Of a DNA stretch of 64,000 nt, positions 36,403-45,270 are shown piece after piece. A program made the position numbers and the translations under genes. This DNA comes from an uncultured Prevotellaceae bacterium (GTDB lineage: Bacteria > Bacteroidota > Bacteroidia > Bacteroidales > Muribaculaceae). The notes beneath the pieces were generated by a model, which was given only the letters and a program-made list of their open reading frames with translations, searched no databases and was not told the DNA's origin. Where the stretch lies: positions 1-64,000 of the forward strand of contig CAJLMA010000007.1 of NCBI GenBank assembly GCA_905207705.1. The letters are read 5' to 3'. Positions within the stretch are counted from its first letter, which is position 1. Every line of letters starts with the position of its first letter.

Positions 36403-36773
36403 ATACGCCATAAAAGTTTTCAACAGTTATTGACACGTTGTTTATAATTAGTTATTTACAGCATGTTGAAATATGTTGATAATTGAAACTGCGCATATAT
36501 TTTTTGACTGGATGTTGCCTTTTGTGCAAATACGGGCATAGTAATGCAAATTACGATACTAACATGATATTTACAATGTTATAAACATTTCAACAAGTTG
36601 TTAATTTGCATATATACAGTAGAATACTAAATATAATGAGCTATTTTTAACAGTTTTTTCCATGATGTTGATAATTTAATTCACAAGTTAAAAATGAATT
36701 TAGTAATTTTGCATACACATATCAGTGACAGGTTTTAAATTCATTATTTTTTAATATTTTCAATCAAGGTGTA
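36403..36773. other. AT-rich intergenic region with clustered DnaA-box-like words
   Basis: About 370 AT-rich bases. Five 9-mers of the form WTWTCAACA occur: TTTTCAACA at 36417-36425; ATTTCAACA at 36464-36472 (reverse) and 36587-36595; TTATCAACA at 36474-36482 (reverse) and 36666-36674 (reverse). The consensus DnaA box is TTATCCACA, one base away from TTATCAACA. This is the densest such cluster I see in the window. A promoter for the AraC-type gene must also lie here. Confidence 0.45.
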
Positions 36774-37910
36774 ATGGAAAATTTTTACACTTGTGCTTAT
36801 GTTTCGTTTGCATCCACAAGCGTGGTGTTGATAATATTCTTGTTATTTACCAAGATAGTTGATAGGAATTACAAAATAGCCAAATATTACTTGGCTGTAC
36901 TGTTGAGTATTACTACATGTGAAATAGCCGTCAAGTTGCTTGGGATGGAAGACTTGGTCAATGGAGAAATAGAAATATTGCATATTTACCCGATGGTGGT
37001 GTACACAGTAAAATCCTTGTTGATATTTTTCACATTCCTGTCAATAATGCATGAGCTTAATGTGAAAAAGAAAAACATTTTCAAATATTACATAATACCA
37101 TCATGTTTGTTTGTGGCTTATTTGATTGTAAGTATGGTATTTGGCGACATAAATGTTTACGGAATGAAGGAATTTTTTGATTATGTCCTTGTAGAGCCGG
37201 CATTGATACTAAGACTTCTGTTCTTCCTTTCAATGGGAGCCGCATTCATCATATCGTTCATGTCAATAAGAAAATCTTATTATAACTATGTTAATAACAT
37301 TGACAATTATTATGCTGACAACAGTGAATTGAAATTGAAAAGCATGATGATCGTATCAGTGATAATACTTGTAGTTGGCATTATAGGTTACATATATCAC
37401 ATATTGGGTAGCGTACATTACGATTTGTTTTTCTATATGACCATAAGTGTAATGTATCTGTCGTTTGTTATAATGTTCATAAACATGTTCATTCATGGCA
37501 ATGAGGTCGTAAGTAATGTAGCAAGTGCCGTGGAAATGTCGGAACCTGTTAACAAGAATGAAACTATTTCCTACGATACAGTCATTATAAAAGAAAAAAT
37601 AGAGTCGTGGTTGGCTAATGAAGATAAGATATATTTGCGTCAAGGCATATCAATATCGGATGTGGCCGATACCATGAAAGTGAACAAAAGGACTCTTTCT
37701 TCCTATATAAACAATCATTACAAAGTGAATTTCAACACTTGGATAAACAATTTAAGAGTGGAAGAAGTGTGTAAGTTGATGAACAGTCCTTTGTCATTGA
37801 CCGAAATATCTGAAAAGACCGGATTTACCGATTTGTCATCCATGAGCAAGATTTTTAAGAAGTTCAAGGGGGTTACATTGTCGGAGTATAGAAAGAATTT
37901 AAAATATTGA
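36774..37910 (+). CDS. Membrane-anchored AraC-family regulator
   Basis: A 378-residue protein with about seven hydrophobic segments in residues 5-245 and a cytoplasmic C-terminal AraC-type DNA-binding domain (about 275-378; ISISDVADTMKVNKRTLSSYI and FTDLSSMSKIFKKFKGVTLSEYRK). This arrangement senses envelope or membrane signals in Bacteroidetes, where such 7TM-AraC proteins occur; the ligand is unknown. It directly precedes the LTA-synthase-like gene by 45 bases, which may be its target. Confidence 0.85.
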   Translation: MENFYTCAYVSFASTSVVLIIFLLFTKIVDRNYKIAKYYLAVLLSITTCEIAVKLLGMEDLVNGEIEILHIYPMVVYTVKSLLIFFTFLSIMHELNVKKKNIFKYYIIPSCLFVAYLIVSMVFGDINVYGMKEFFDYVLVEPALILRLLFFLSMGAAFIISFMSIRKSYYNYVNNIDNYYADNSELKLKSMMIVSVIILVVGIIGYIYHILGSVHYDLFFYMTISVMYLSFVIMFINMFIHGNEVVSNVASAVEMSEPVNKNETISYDTVIIKEKIESWLANEDKIYLRQGISISDVADTMKVNKRTLSSYINNHYKVNFNTWINNLRVEEVCKLMNSPLSLTEISEKTGFTDLSSMSKIFKKFKGVTLSEYRKNLKY

Positions 37911-37955
37911 GTGGCGATAACACAACGGTGTTCGTCTTTTAAGTGGTAAGATTTG

Positions 37956-39920
37956 ATGGAGAAAAATGTGTTAGGGCGCATTGCGTCCTGTTGTAATATA
38001 ACAGTTGCTGCATGGAACATGTTAGTGGCCTATGTAGCGTTCATGTTGTGCAGGATTGTATTTTTCTTGGTTAATTATTCAACATTCGCGCCTTACATGT
38101 CAACTGACCTGTTTTGGTCCATGTTGAAAGGAGCTTTGGTGTTTGACACATCGGCATTGTTGTATATGAATTCCTTATATTTGTTGATAACATTGTTTCC
38201 TTGGCATGTAAAGGAGAACCGTTTGTTCCATAAAATTTCAAAGTGGGCATATTTTATCCCAAATGCAGTGGGCGTTGCAGCCAATCTGGCCGATTCAATA
38301 TATTTCCAGTATTCAGGTAGAAGGACTACGATTACTGTCTTTGAAGAATTTGGAAATGAAAACAACATATTGTCTATAATAGGCACCGAAGTGTTGAGGT
38401 ACTGGTATGTAGTGGTAGCTTTTATAATCATAGCATTGATGCTATGGAAGTTTTTTAAGAATCCTCCTTGTGGCGTAAAAGAAAAAGGCAGATATTATAT
38501 AGCGCAAGTGTTGTCGTTGATAATATTGGTACCTGTTGCCATTATAGGAATAAGGGGCAGTGCCGTGGCAGGAACTCGGCCAATAACCATAAGCAATGCC
38601 AACCAGTATGTGAATCGTGCAGTGGAGACATCGGTCGTGCTAAATACTCCGTTTTCAATAATACGCACTATAGGCAAGGAAAGTTTTGAAGATCCCTGTT
38701 ACATGAGCAATGAAGAATTGGAAATGACTTTCTCGCCTGTGATGAAATCTATGCCTGTCGGTACGTTGAATAGAGGCAAGAACGTCGTGATATTGATAGT
38801 TGAAAGCCTTGGAAAGGAATATATAGGATTTTACAATAAAGAATTACATAAAGATGTGGCATGGAAAGGGTATGCTCCTTTCATCGATTCGATAGCTGCA
38901 TGTTCGTTGACATATAAATACAGTTATGCCAACGGGCGCAAGAGCATGGATGCCATGCCGTCGATATTGTCGGCGATTCCTATGTTTGTAGAGCCGTTCT
39001 TTCTTACGCCGGCATCTCTTAATGACATATCTGGATTGCCTTCGTTGCTCGCTCCCGAAGGTTATACGTCGGCATTCTTTCATGGCGGTCACAACATAAG
39101 CATGGGATTTTCGGCTTTTGCCCAAGCCATAGGTTATGACATGTATTTCGGGCTTGACGAGTATGAAAAAGATAAAAATTATGGAGGTTATGCCGACTTT
39201 GACGGTAAATGGGCCATCTGGGACGAGCCATTTTTACAATTCTCGGCCGACCGCATGAATGAGATGCCGGAGCCGTTTGTAGCCACGGTGTTCACGGCAA
39301 CTTCACATCATCCATATAAAATACCTGACAAATACAAGGATACATTTGAGGATGAAGATAATCTTGAGATATCAAAGTGTATCAAGTATGCCGATATGTC
39401 AATTGCTAAATTCTTTGACAAGGTGCAAGGCAGTAAATGGTTTGAAAACACGGTATTTGTCATAGTTGCCGACCATACAAATCAAAATAATTTGGCCGAA
39501 TATAAAACCGACCTCGGATTGTTTTCAATTCCAATAATATTTTATGCTCCCGATGGAAGCATAAAACCTGCTTATCGCGACGATGTTATTGCCCAGCAAA
39601 CCGATATAACGCCTACCCTTTTAAGTTATCTTGGGTATGAAGTTAATTATGTGGGGTTTGGTTGCGACCTGATGAATGCCGAGCCGTTGTCGACATGGGC
39701 GGTTAATTACAACAACGGCATTTATCAATTCTTGAAAGGCGACATGATGTTGCAATTTGATGGCGAGAAAGTAAAGGCTCTCTACAATTTCAAGTCCGAC
39801 CCGTTGCTCAAGTACAACCTTATAGGTCAAGTAGACTGTGCAGACATGGAACATGAACTGAAGGCCATGATTCAACAATACATGCAGCGCATGAATGGCA
39901 ATAATCTCGTTGTAAGGTAA
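37956..39920 (+). CDS. LTA-synthase-like membrane sulfatase/phosphotransferase (paralogue 1)
   Basis: A 654-residue inner-membrane protein of the alkaline phosphatase superfamily. Five N-terminal membrane segments (to about residue 190) precede a periplasmic domain with NVVILIVESLGKEYIGF, the nucleophile region NGRKSMDAMPSILS, TATSHHPY and ADHTNQ metal-site motifs. Members transfer phosphoglycerol or phosphoethanolamine to envelope glycans or lipid A; which is not known here. Homologous along its length to the product of 54220-56196. The start is the ATG at 37956. Confidence 0.88.
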   Translation: MEKNVLGRIASCCNITVAAWNMLVAYVAFMLCRIVFFLVNYSTFAPYMSTDLFWSMLKGALVFDTSALLYMNSLYLLITLFPWHVKENRLFHKISKWAYFIPNAVGVAANLADSIYFQYSGRRTTITVFEEFGNENNILSIIGTEVLRYWYVVVAFIIIALMLWKFFKNPPCGVKEKGRYYIAQVLSLIILVPVAIIGIRGSAVAGTRPITISNANQYVNRAVETSVVLNTPFSIIRTIGKESFEDPCYMSNEELEMTFSPVMKSMPVGTLNRGKNVVILIVESLGKEYIGFYNKELHKDVAWKGYAPFIDSIAACSLTYKYSYANGRKSMDAMPSILSAIPMFVEPFFLTPASLNDISGLPSLLAPEGYTSAFFHGGHNISMGFSAFAQAIGYDMYFGLDEYEKDKNYGGYADFDGKWAIWDEPFLQFSADRMNEMPEPFVATVFTATSHHPYKIPDKYKDTFEDEDNLEISKCIKYADMSIAKFFDKVQGSKWFENTVFVIVADHTNQNNLAEYKTDLGLFSIPIIFYAPDGSIKPAYRDDVIAQQTDITPTLLSYLGYEVNYVGFGCDLMNAEPLSTWAVNYNNGIYQFLKGDMMLQFDGEKVKALYNFKSDPLLKYNLIGQVDCADMEHELKAMIQQYMQRMNGNNLVVR

Positions 39921-39929
39921 GGTTTTTGT

Positions 39930-40400
39930 TTACAATATTATTTCCATTCCCACTTTTTGAGGGCGAAATCCGCAGGTTTCATAGAATTTCATTGCCGAAT
40001 GATTGCAGCTCCACACGTTTAAAGTCAAATTATAACAATTGTTTTGCTTGGCAAATTTTTTAACTGCATCATACAGCATTGAACCAACATGCTTTCCGCG
40101 ATGTTTTTCATCGACACACAAGTCATCAATATACAGAGTTTTTATGTCGGTGAGTATGTGGCTGTTGTTATGGATGAATATGCAAAAGGCATAGCCAAGC
40201 AGGGTGTCATTTTCGTCGGTTGCTACAAATATAGGTTTGTCATCGTCGGTTATTATTGATTCAAGTTCAGTCTCTGTATATTTTTTTGTTCCTTTTTTGA
40301 AAAGGTCCGGGCGACCCTGTGCATGTATTTCAAGTACTTGCGACAACAGGTTGTTTATGCCCGGAATGTCGGCTATAATGGCTCTTCTTATTGTAATCAT
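39930..40400 (-). CDS. GNAT-family N-acetyltransferase
   Basis: A 156-residue acetyltransferase. The acetyl-CoA loop is VDEKHRGKHVGSMLY (Q/RxxGxG/A variant) and the C-terminal YETCGFRPQKVGMEIIL is the usual end of the fold. Substrate unknown. It is convergent with the upstream membrane protein and divergent from recF. Confidence 0.88.
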   Translation of the reverse strand: MITIRRAIIADIPGINNLLSQVLEIHAQGRPDLFKKGTKKYTETELESIITDDDKPIFVATDENDTLLGYAFCIFIHNNSHILTDIKTLYIDDLCVDEKHRGKHVGSMLYDAVKKFAKQNNCYNLTLNVWSCNHSAMKFYETCGFRPQKVGMEIIL

Positions 40401-40507
40401 TTTTGTATATAAACTCTGCGCAAAGATAATTATTTGTGATGCGAAATAATGGTAAAACTTGAAAAATAAATATAAGCGGAAACCTTTTAATTGCCGACAG
40501 CGTGCAT

Positions 40508-40515
40508 TAACTTTG
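40508..40515 (+). promoter_or_regulatory. TAnnTTTG -7 box at recF
   Basis: TAACTTTG is an exact -7 match ending 5 bases before the recF ATG. If used, the transcript would be leaderless or nearly so. Confidence 0.4.
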
Positions 40516-40520
40516 CATAT

Positions 40521-41645
40521 ATGACACTCAGCAGCATTTCAATATTGAATTTCAAAAATATAGTCGAATCGTCATTGAGTTTTTCATCCAATCTCAATTG
40601 TTTCATTGGCGATAACGGCATGGGCAAGACCAATATTCTTGATGCCATATATTATCTTAGCTTCTGTAAAAGTTGCAATGCGCAGGGCGATATGGCAATA
40701 TTGCGCCATGGAGCCGACTTCATGCTCGTTCAAGGCAAGTATGACCGTCGTCGGGAGCAGGAAGATGTGGTGATGGGTTTCAAGCCCGGAAAGAAAAAAA
40801 ATGTGAAGCGCAACGGCAAGGAATATAAGAAACTGAGTGAGCATATTGGCCTGCTGCCACTTGTGATGGTGTCGCCAATGGACTGGGAGCTCGTGCGTGG
40901 TACTGGCGAGGAAAGACGTAAGTTCATGGACCAGATTATATCGCAGAGCAACAAGGAATATATGGATTGCCTGATACGTTATGGCAAAGGGATAGAGAAC
41001 CGTAATGCCATGATAAGACAAGGATTCAGAGATTCCATACTTTTTGAAACCGTGGAGGCGACTATATGCAAGGCTGCCGCCTACATATACTCTGTGCGTT
41101 GCTCATGGATTGAGGAATTTTCTCCTATATTCATGAATTATTATCGCAGTATTTCAAACAGTGCCGAAACTGTCTCGCTGAAATATAAAAGCCATCTCAA
41201 TGAGATGACGATGGAAGAGCTGTTGAAACGCAACAGGGAAAAAGACATGGTGATGGGTTACACTACTTGCGGATTGCATCGCGATGACATTGAACTTATG
41301 CTTGATTCACATCCCATGCGCAAAATAGGTTCGCAAGGCCAATGCAAGACCTATACTGTTGCCATGCGTCTGGCTCAATACGACTTTTTGAAAAAAACAA
41401 ATGGAATCACTCCACTGTTGTTGCTCGATGATATATTTGACAAGCTCGATGCCAAAAGGGTGGAAAGTATCATAAGGGTGGTGTCGGACGATACTTTCGG
41501 GCAGATATTCATTACCGACACCAATCGCACTCACCTCGATAATATAATACGTAGCGTTGGGAAAGACTATAAAATGTTTAAGGTCGAAAATGGCGATTGC
41601 AAGGAGATAGAATCGGGAAAGGAGGCAATTGATGAAGAAAAGTGA
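40521..41645 (+). CDS. recF: DNA replication and repair protein RecF
   Basis: SMC-like ATPase that loads RecA with RecO and RecR. The 374-residue product has Walker A GDNGMGKTNILDAIYYL, the ABC-signature region TCGLHRDDIELML...GSQGQ, and Walker B LLLDDIFDKLD. The ATG at 40521 is used because the family starts with the LSSISILNFKNI strand. The downstream dciA gene overlaps it by 14 bases, as commonly seen in Bacteroidetes. Confidence 0.96.
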   Translation: MTLSSISILNFKNIVESSLSFSSNLNCFIGDNGMGKTNILDAIYYLSFCKSCNAQGDMAILRHGADFMLVQGKYDRRREQEDVVMGFKPGKKKNVKRNGKEYKKLSEHIGLLPLVMVSPMDWELVRGTGEERRKFMDQIISQSNKEYMDCLIRYGKGIENRNAMIRQGFRDSILFETVEATICKAAAYIYSVRCSWIEEFSPIFMNYYRSISNSAETVSLKYKSHLNEMTMEELLKRNREKDMVMGYTTCGLHRDDIELMLDSHPMRKIGSQGQCKTYTVAMRLAQYDFLKKTNGITPLLLLDDIFDKLDAKRVESIIRVVSDDTFGQIFITDTNRTHLDNIIRSVGKDYKMFKVENGDCKEIESGKEAIDEEK

Positions 41646-41922
41646 TGCCGAAACTGTCGGCGAAATAATAAACAGGCTGTTGAGTGAGGAGAATCTTGAC
41701 AAGAAATTTGACGAGCAAAAGATTTCCTATATATGGCCCGAGGTCGTCGGTCAAGGCATAAACCGATATACGGTAAGCCGTTATGTGAAAGATGGGGTGC
41801 TGTATTTGCACATGTCTTCGTCGGTATTGCGCAATGATTTGATGCTCAGTCGCACGGCATTGATTCGTCGTCTCAATGAAGCAGTAGGAAAAGAAGTAAT
41901 ACACGACATAGTGATAAGATAA
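41632..41922 (+). CDS. dciA: DUF721 protein, DciA-like helicase operator
   Basis: A 96-residue protein of the DUF721 family (WPEVVGQGINRYTVSRYVKDGVLYLHMSS is split here over the conserved core). DciA loads DnaB helicase in bacteria that lack DnaC. The overlap with recF links it to replication/repair. The ATG at 41632 is taken; a TTG lies one codon earlier. Confidence 0.88.
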   Translation: MKKSDAETVGEIINRLLSEENLDKKFDEQKISYIWPEVVGQGINRYTVSRYVKDGVLYLHMSSSVLRNDLMLSRTALIRRLNEAVGKEVIHDIVIR

Positions 41923-42017
41923 GTACTGGCATCTTTGGTATAGTTGTCTGTCGGGTGTGTCGATTTTCGTATTTCGTAAAAGGTTTGTAAATTTGCAATC
42001 ACAGCATTTTCAGTCTT

Positions 42018-42488
42018 ATGGAAGATATTATCAATCACGAGAATAAACGCCAATCGGGCATAACTGTGGAACGTCCGTTCAAGCATTCGACTTCGGTGCA
42101 GATGAGGTTTAACGACATTGACATGCTCGGGCATTTGAACAATTCGGTTTATTTCTCATTGTTTGATTTAGGCAAAGTTGAATATTTCAATACGGTCAAA
42201 GGAAATAAGAAGCATTGGGCTAAAATAGACATTGTGATTGCAAATGTGAATTGCGATTTCATGGCACCTGTGTACTTTACCGAGCCCATAGCTGTCAAGA
42301 CGCAAGTGGCGAGCATCCATGACAAGAGTTTCAAGATGTTGCAGGCCGTAGTGAATGAAAAAACGGGAGAATTGAAATGCTTGTGTTCTTCTGTGATGGT
42401 TGGATTTGATGCTACCCGTGGTGTATCGGCACCATTGTCGCAAGAGTGGAAAGATGCAATCTCACGTTTCGAAGGTTTTGACTTGTGA
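42018..42488 (+). CDS. Acyl-CoA thioesterase (hotdog fold)
   Basis: A 156-residue single hotdog domain of the 4-hydroxybenzoyl-CoA thioesterase type: MRFNDIDMLGHLNNSVYFSL carries the catalytic-type Asp and the HxNN segment. No signal peptide. Substrate chain length unknown. It is followed by a palindrome and then the next lipoprotein gene. Confidence 0.9.
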   Translation: MEDIINHENKRQSGITVERPFKHSTSVQMRFNDIDMLGHLNNSVYFSLFDLGKVEYFNTVKGNKKHWAKIDIVIANVNCDFMAPVYFTEPIAVKTQVASIHDKSFKMLQAVVNEKTGELKCLCSSVMVGFDATRGVSAPLSQEWKDAISRFEGFDL

Positions 42489-42508
42489 CTAATTTAAAAT
42501 GTGTACAT

Positions 42509-42532
42509 TGAACTTTACTGTTATAAAGTTCA
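42509..42532. repeat. Palindrome upstream of DUF4369 lipoprotein gene
   Basis: TGAACTTTA and TAAAGTTCA, a perfect 9-base inverted repeat with a 6-base spacer, ending 19 bases before the ATG and just before a CATATTTG -7-like word. Could be an operator or a weak terminator of the thioesterase gene. Confidence 0.4.
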
Positions 42533-42550
42533 CCATATTTGTATATTCTG

Positions 42551-43573
42551 ATGAAAAGTAAGATTTTATTCACATTGTCATTGTTGTTGATACTGGTTTC
42601 TTGCAGTAGCGACCATTTTACCATTAAAGGGGAGCTTGAAGGAATAGGCACTCAGAATATCCGTGTCTTGTATCTTACTGACGATGAACGTGTGGAATCG
42701 GAGTGGGTGACTGTGACCGACGGACGTTTTGAATTTGTCGGCAGCAACTATGATTGGACGATAGTCTATTTTATCGACAATAATAAGAAAATCATAGCTC
42801 GTGCCGCAGTGAAAAACGGTGATGACATATCAATTAAAGGCTCGGTTGAGAATCCGTATGGAATAAATGTTGAAGGGACTGATGAAAATGAGCAGTGGTA
42901 TGATTTTATAAATGGCAACGCCAAACTTTATGGACAGTCTGACCGCAGGCAATTGAATGCCGAAATTGAGAAATATGTGACCGATAATCCATCTGAAATA
43001 TCGAGTACGTTGATTCTGCTTAATGATTACTCGAATATTTCGGGCATGACGAGTGTGGATTCGCTGTTCAAGATAATAAGCATCGATGCGCGGCCATCGG
43101 GACTTGTGAACAATTACTATGCGCTTTCCCAGCAGATTGACAAAGAGAAACGCAGTCGCAGCATCAATTCGCTGTTGATGTACAGCAGTCTCGACAGCAT
43201 GATTACTTTTTCGGTAAGCAAGTACAAGGCGAGCCTGCTTTACTTCTGGGATAAGAATGACATGAACCGTACAGATATAGTAAAAGGCTTGAAGGAACTG
43301 CAAAAAAAGCATGAAAAATCTGGTCGCATGCAGATTGCCGACGTGATGTTATCGACCGACTCGTTGCACTGGAAAGAATATATTGAGAAAGACAGCACGA
43401 CGTGGATGCATTTTTGGACTGTAGGAGGGTCTCTCAACAGGGCAATATCAAATCTTGACATAAGCAGTTCGCCTTATTTCGTCGTTACCAATTCTCTCGG
43501 CAGGCAATTGTATCGTGGTAATTCATTTGAAAACGCGGTAAAGGCTGTAGATGCCCAAATGTCAAAAAAGTAG
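42551..43573 (+). CDS. DUF4369 lipoprotein with degenerate thioredoxin-like domain
   Basis: A 340-residue lipoprotein (lipobox LVSC, then SSD). The N-terminal 100 residues (FTIKGELEGIGTQNIRVLYL) are the DUF4369 domain. The C-terminal part starts YKASLLYFWDKNDMNRTDIV, where a TlpA thioredoxin would have FWATWCxxC; both redox cysteines are missing, while the cis-Pro loop SSPYFVVTN remains. It is thus unlikely to be a thiol oxidoreductase. Compare the CGSC-bearing relative at 22930-24117. Start chosen at ATG 42551. Confidence 0.8.
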   Translation: MKSKILFTLSLLLILVSCSSDHFTIKGELEGIGTQNIRVLYLTDDERVESEWVTVTDGRFEFVGSNYDWTIVYFIDNNKKIIARAAVKNGDDISIKGSVENPYGINVEGTDENEQWYDFINGNAKLYGQSDRRQLNAEIEKYVTDNPSEISSTLILLNDYSNISGMTSVDSLFKIISIDARPSGLVNNYYALSQQIDKEKRSRSINSLLMYSSLDSMITFSVSKYKASLLYFWDKNDMNRTDIVKGLKELQKKHEKSGRMQIADVMLSTDSLHWKEYIEKDSTTWMHFWTVGGSLNRAISNLDISSSPYFVVTNSLGRQLYRGNSFENAVKAVDAQMSKK

Positions 43574-43659
43574 CCGGCTGCCATGGCATGATTGTTTATT
43601 AAGGAATAAAATGTTATTTTTGTGAATAAGGATAACTTGCTTTCTTTAATTCGCGTATC

Positions 43660-45198
43660 ATGCTTACAAAAACTTTCGGCGCAGCTGTTCATGGAATAGA
43701 TGCCATATTGGTTACCATCGAGGTCTCGGTCGATAAGGGTATAAACTTTTGCATAGTGGGTTTGCCCGACACGTCGGTAAAAGAGAGTTACGAGCGCATA
43801 AAATCTGCTTTGCGACAAAGCGGATATGATTTTCCACGCAGGCAGGTGGTGATAAACATGGCTCCTGCCGATATAAAGAAAGAAGGTGCTGCCTACGACT
43901 TGCCGTTGGCGATAGGCATTCTTGCCGGAGATGAAAAAATTTCCCCACAAAATCTCGGTAATTTCATGATAATGGGCGAATTGTCGCTCGATGGGTCTGT
44001 GATGCCCATAAAAGGCGCGTTGCCAATGGCCATAAAGGCTCGCGAATTGGGATATAAAGGATTTATTGTGCCTAAAGCCAATGAGAAAGAGGCAGCCGTT
44101 GTGAACAATCTTGAAATTTATGGAGTAGATAACATAAAGGAAGTGATAGATTTCTTCAATGGGTCTTTGCAATTGAAACCCACCATTGTAAATACTCGTG
44201 AAGAGTTTTTCAATAGCGTGGGAGACTACGATTTGGATTTTGCCGACGTAAAAGGGCAGGAAAATGTAAAACGCGCATTTGAAGTTGCTTGTGCAGGCGG
44301 ACACAATATAATACTTGTGGGAAGTCCAGGTTCGGGAAAGTCGATGATGGCCAAGCGTCTGCCTTCAATCCTGCCGCCGTTAAGCCTGCAAGAGGCCCTT
44401 GAAACGACCAAGATCCATTCGGTTGCAGGAAAACTTGAAAGAGGAGCGACATTGCTCACTCGCAGGCCGTTTCGAGCACCGCATCATACCATATCGCCTG
44501 TAGCACTTGTAGGCGGTGGCACTTATCCGGTTCCGGGCGAGATAAGCCTTGCACATAATGGCATACTTTTCCTCGATGAACTTCCCGAGTTTAGCCGGCA
44601 AGTGCTTGAAGTCATGCGTCAGCCTCTTGAGGATCGTCACATTACCATTTCCCGAGCCAAGTACACTGTTGATTATCCGGCTTCGTTCATGCTTGTGGCT
44701 TCAATGAACCCATGTCCTTGTGGCTATTACGGTCATCCCACCAAGCCTTGCATTTGTCCTCCCGGGGCTGTGAGAAAATATCTCGGGAAAATATCAGGTC
44801 CGCTGCTCGACCGCATTGACATACAGATAGAAGTAGCTCCAGTGGAATTTGACGAAATGGCTTCAAATGTTCCGTCCGAGAGCAGTGCATCGATTCGCGA
44901 GCGTGTGGTAAAAGCTCGCATGTTGCAGTTGCAACGGTTTAAGGAAGAAAAAGGCGTTCATTGCAATGCGCAAATGTCGTCAAGGCTCATAAGGAAATAT
45001 GCGCAGCCCGATGCCGACGGAATGGCTCTGCTGAAGGATGCGATGACGCGCCTCAACATGTCGGCTCGCGCTTACGACCGCATTTTGAAAGTTGCGCGTA
45101 CGATAGCCGATCTCGCAGATGAGGAAGTGATAAAACCGCGTCACTTGCAAGAAGCCATCAGCTATCGTAACCTCGATCGCGAGAATTGGGCAAAATAA
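43660..45198 (+). CDS. comM: YifB/ComM-family Mg-chelatase-like AAA ATPase
   Basis: A 512-residue ATPase: N-terminal lon-like S5 fold (VEVSVDKGINFCIVGLPD), central AAA domain with Walker A VGSPGSGKSMMA and Walker B GILFLDELPEF, then the zinc-ribbon-like CPCGYYGHPTKPCIC and a C-terminal MCM lid. In Vibrio and others ComM is a branch-migration helicase for natural transformation; function in Bacteroidetes is not established. Confidence 0.94.
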   Translation: MLTKTFGAAVHGIDAILVTIEVSVDKGINFCIVGLPDTSVKESYERIKSALRQSGYDFPRRQVVINMAPADIKKEGAAYDLPLAIGILAGDEKISPQNLGNFMIMGELSLDGSVMPIKGALPMAIKARELGYKGFIVPKANEKEAAVVNNLEIYGVDNIKEVIDFFNGSLQLKPTIVNTREEFFNSVGDYDLDFADVKGQENVKRAFEVACAGGHNIILVGSPGSGKSMMAKRLPSILPPLSLQEALETTKIHSVAGKLERGATLLTRRPFRAPHHTISPVALVGGGTYPVPGEISLAHNGILFLDELPEFSRQVLEVMRQPLEDRHITISRAKYTVDYPASFMLVASMNPCPCGYYGHPTKPCICPPGAVRKYLGKISGPLLDRIDIQIEVAPVEFDEMASNVPSESSASIRERVVKARMLQLQRFKEEKGVHCNAQMSSRLIRKYAQPDADGMALLKDAMTRLNMSARAYDRILKVARTIADLADEEVIKPRHLQEAISYRNLDRENWAK

Positions 45199-45270
45199 TT
45201 ACATTATCTCCACAACGTTGTTTTGGCTGTTATGATGACAATGTAATGTGGCGGCGAGAGACTGCCGGTG

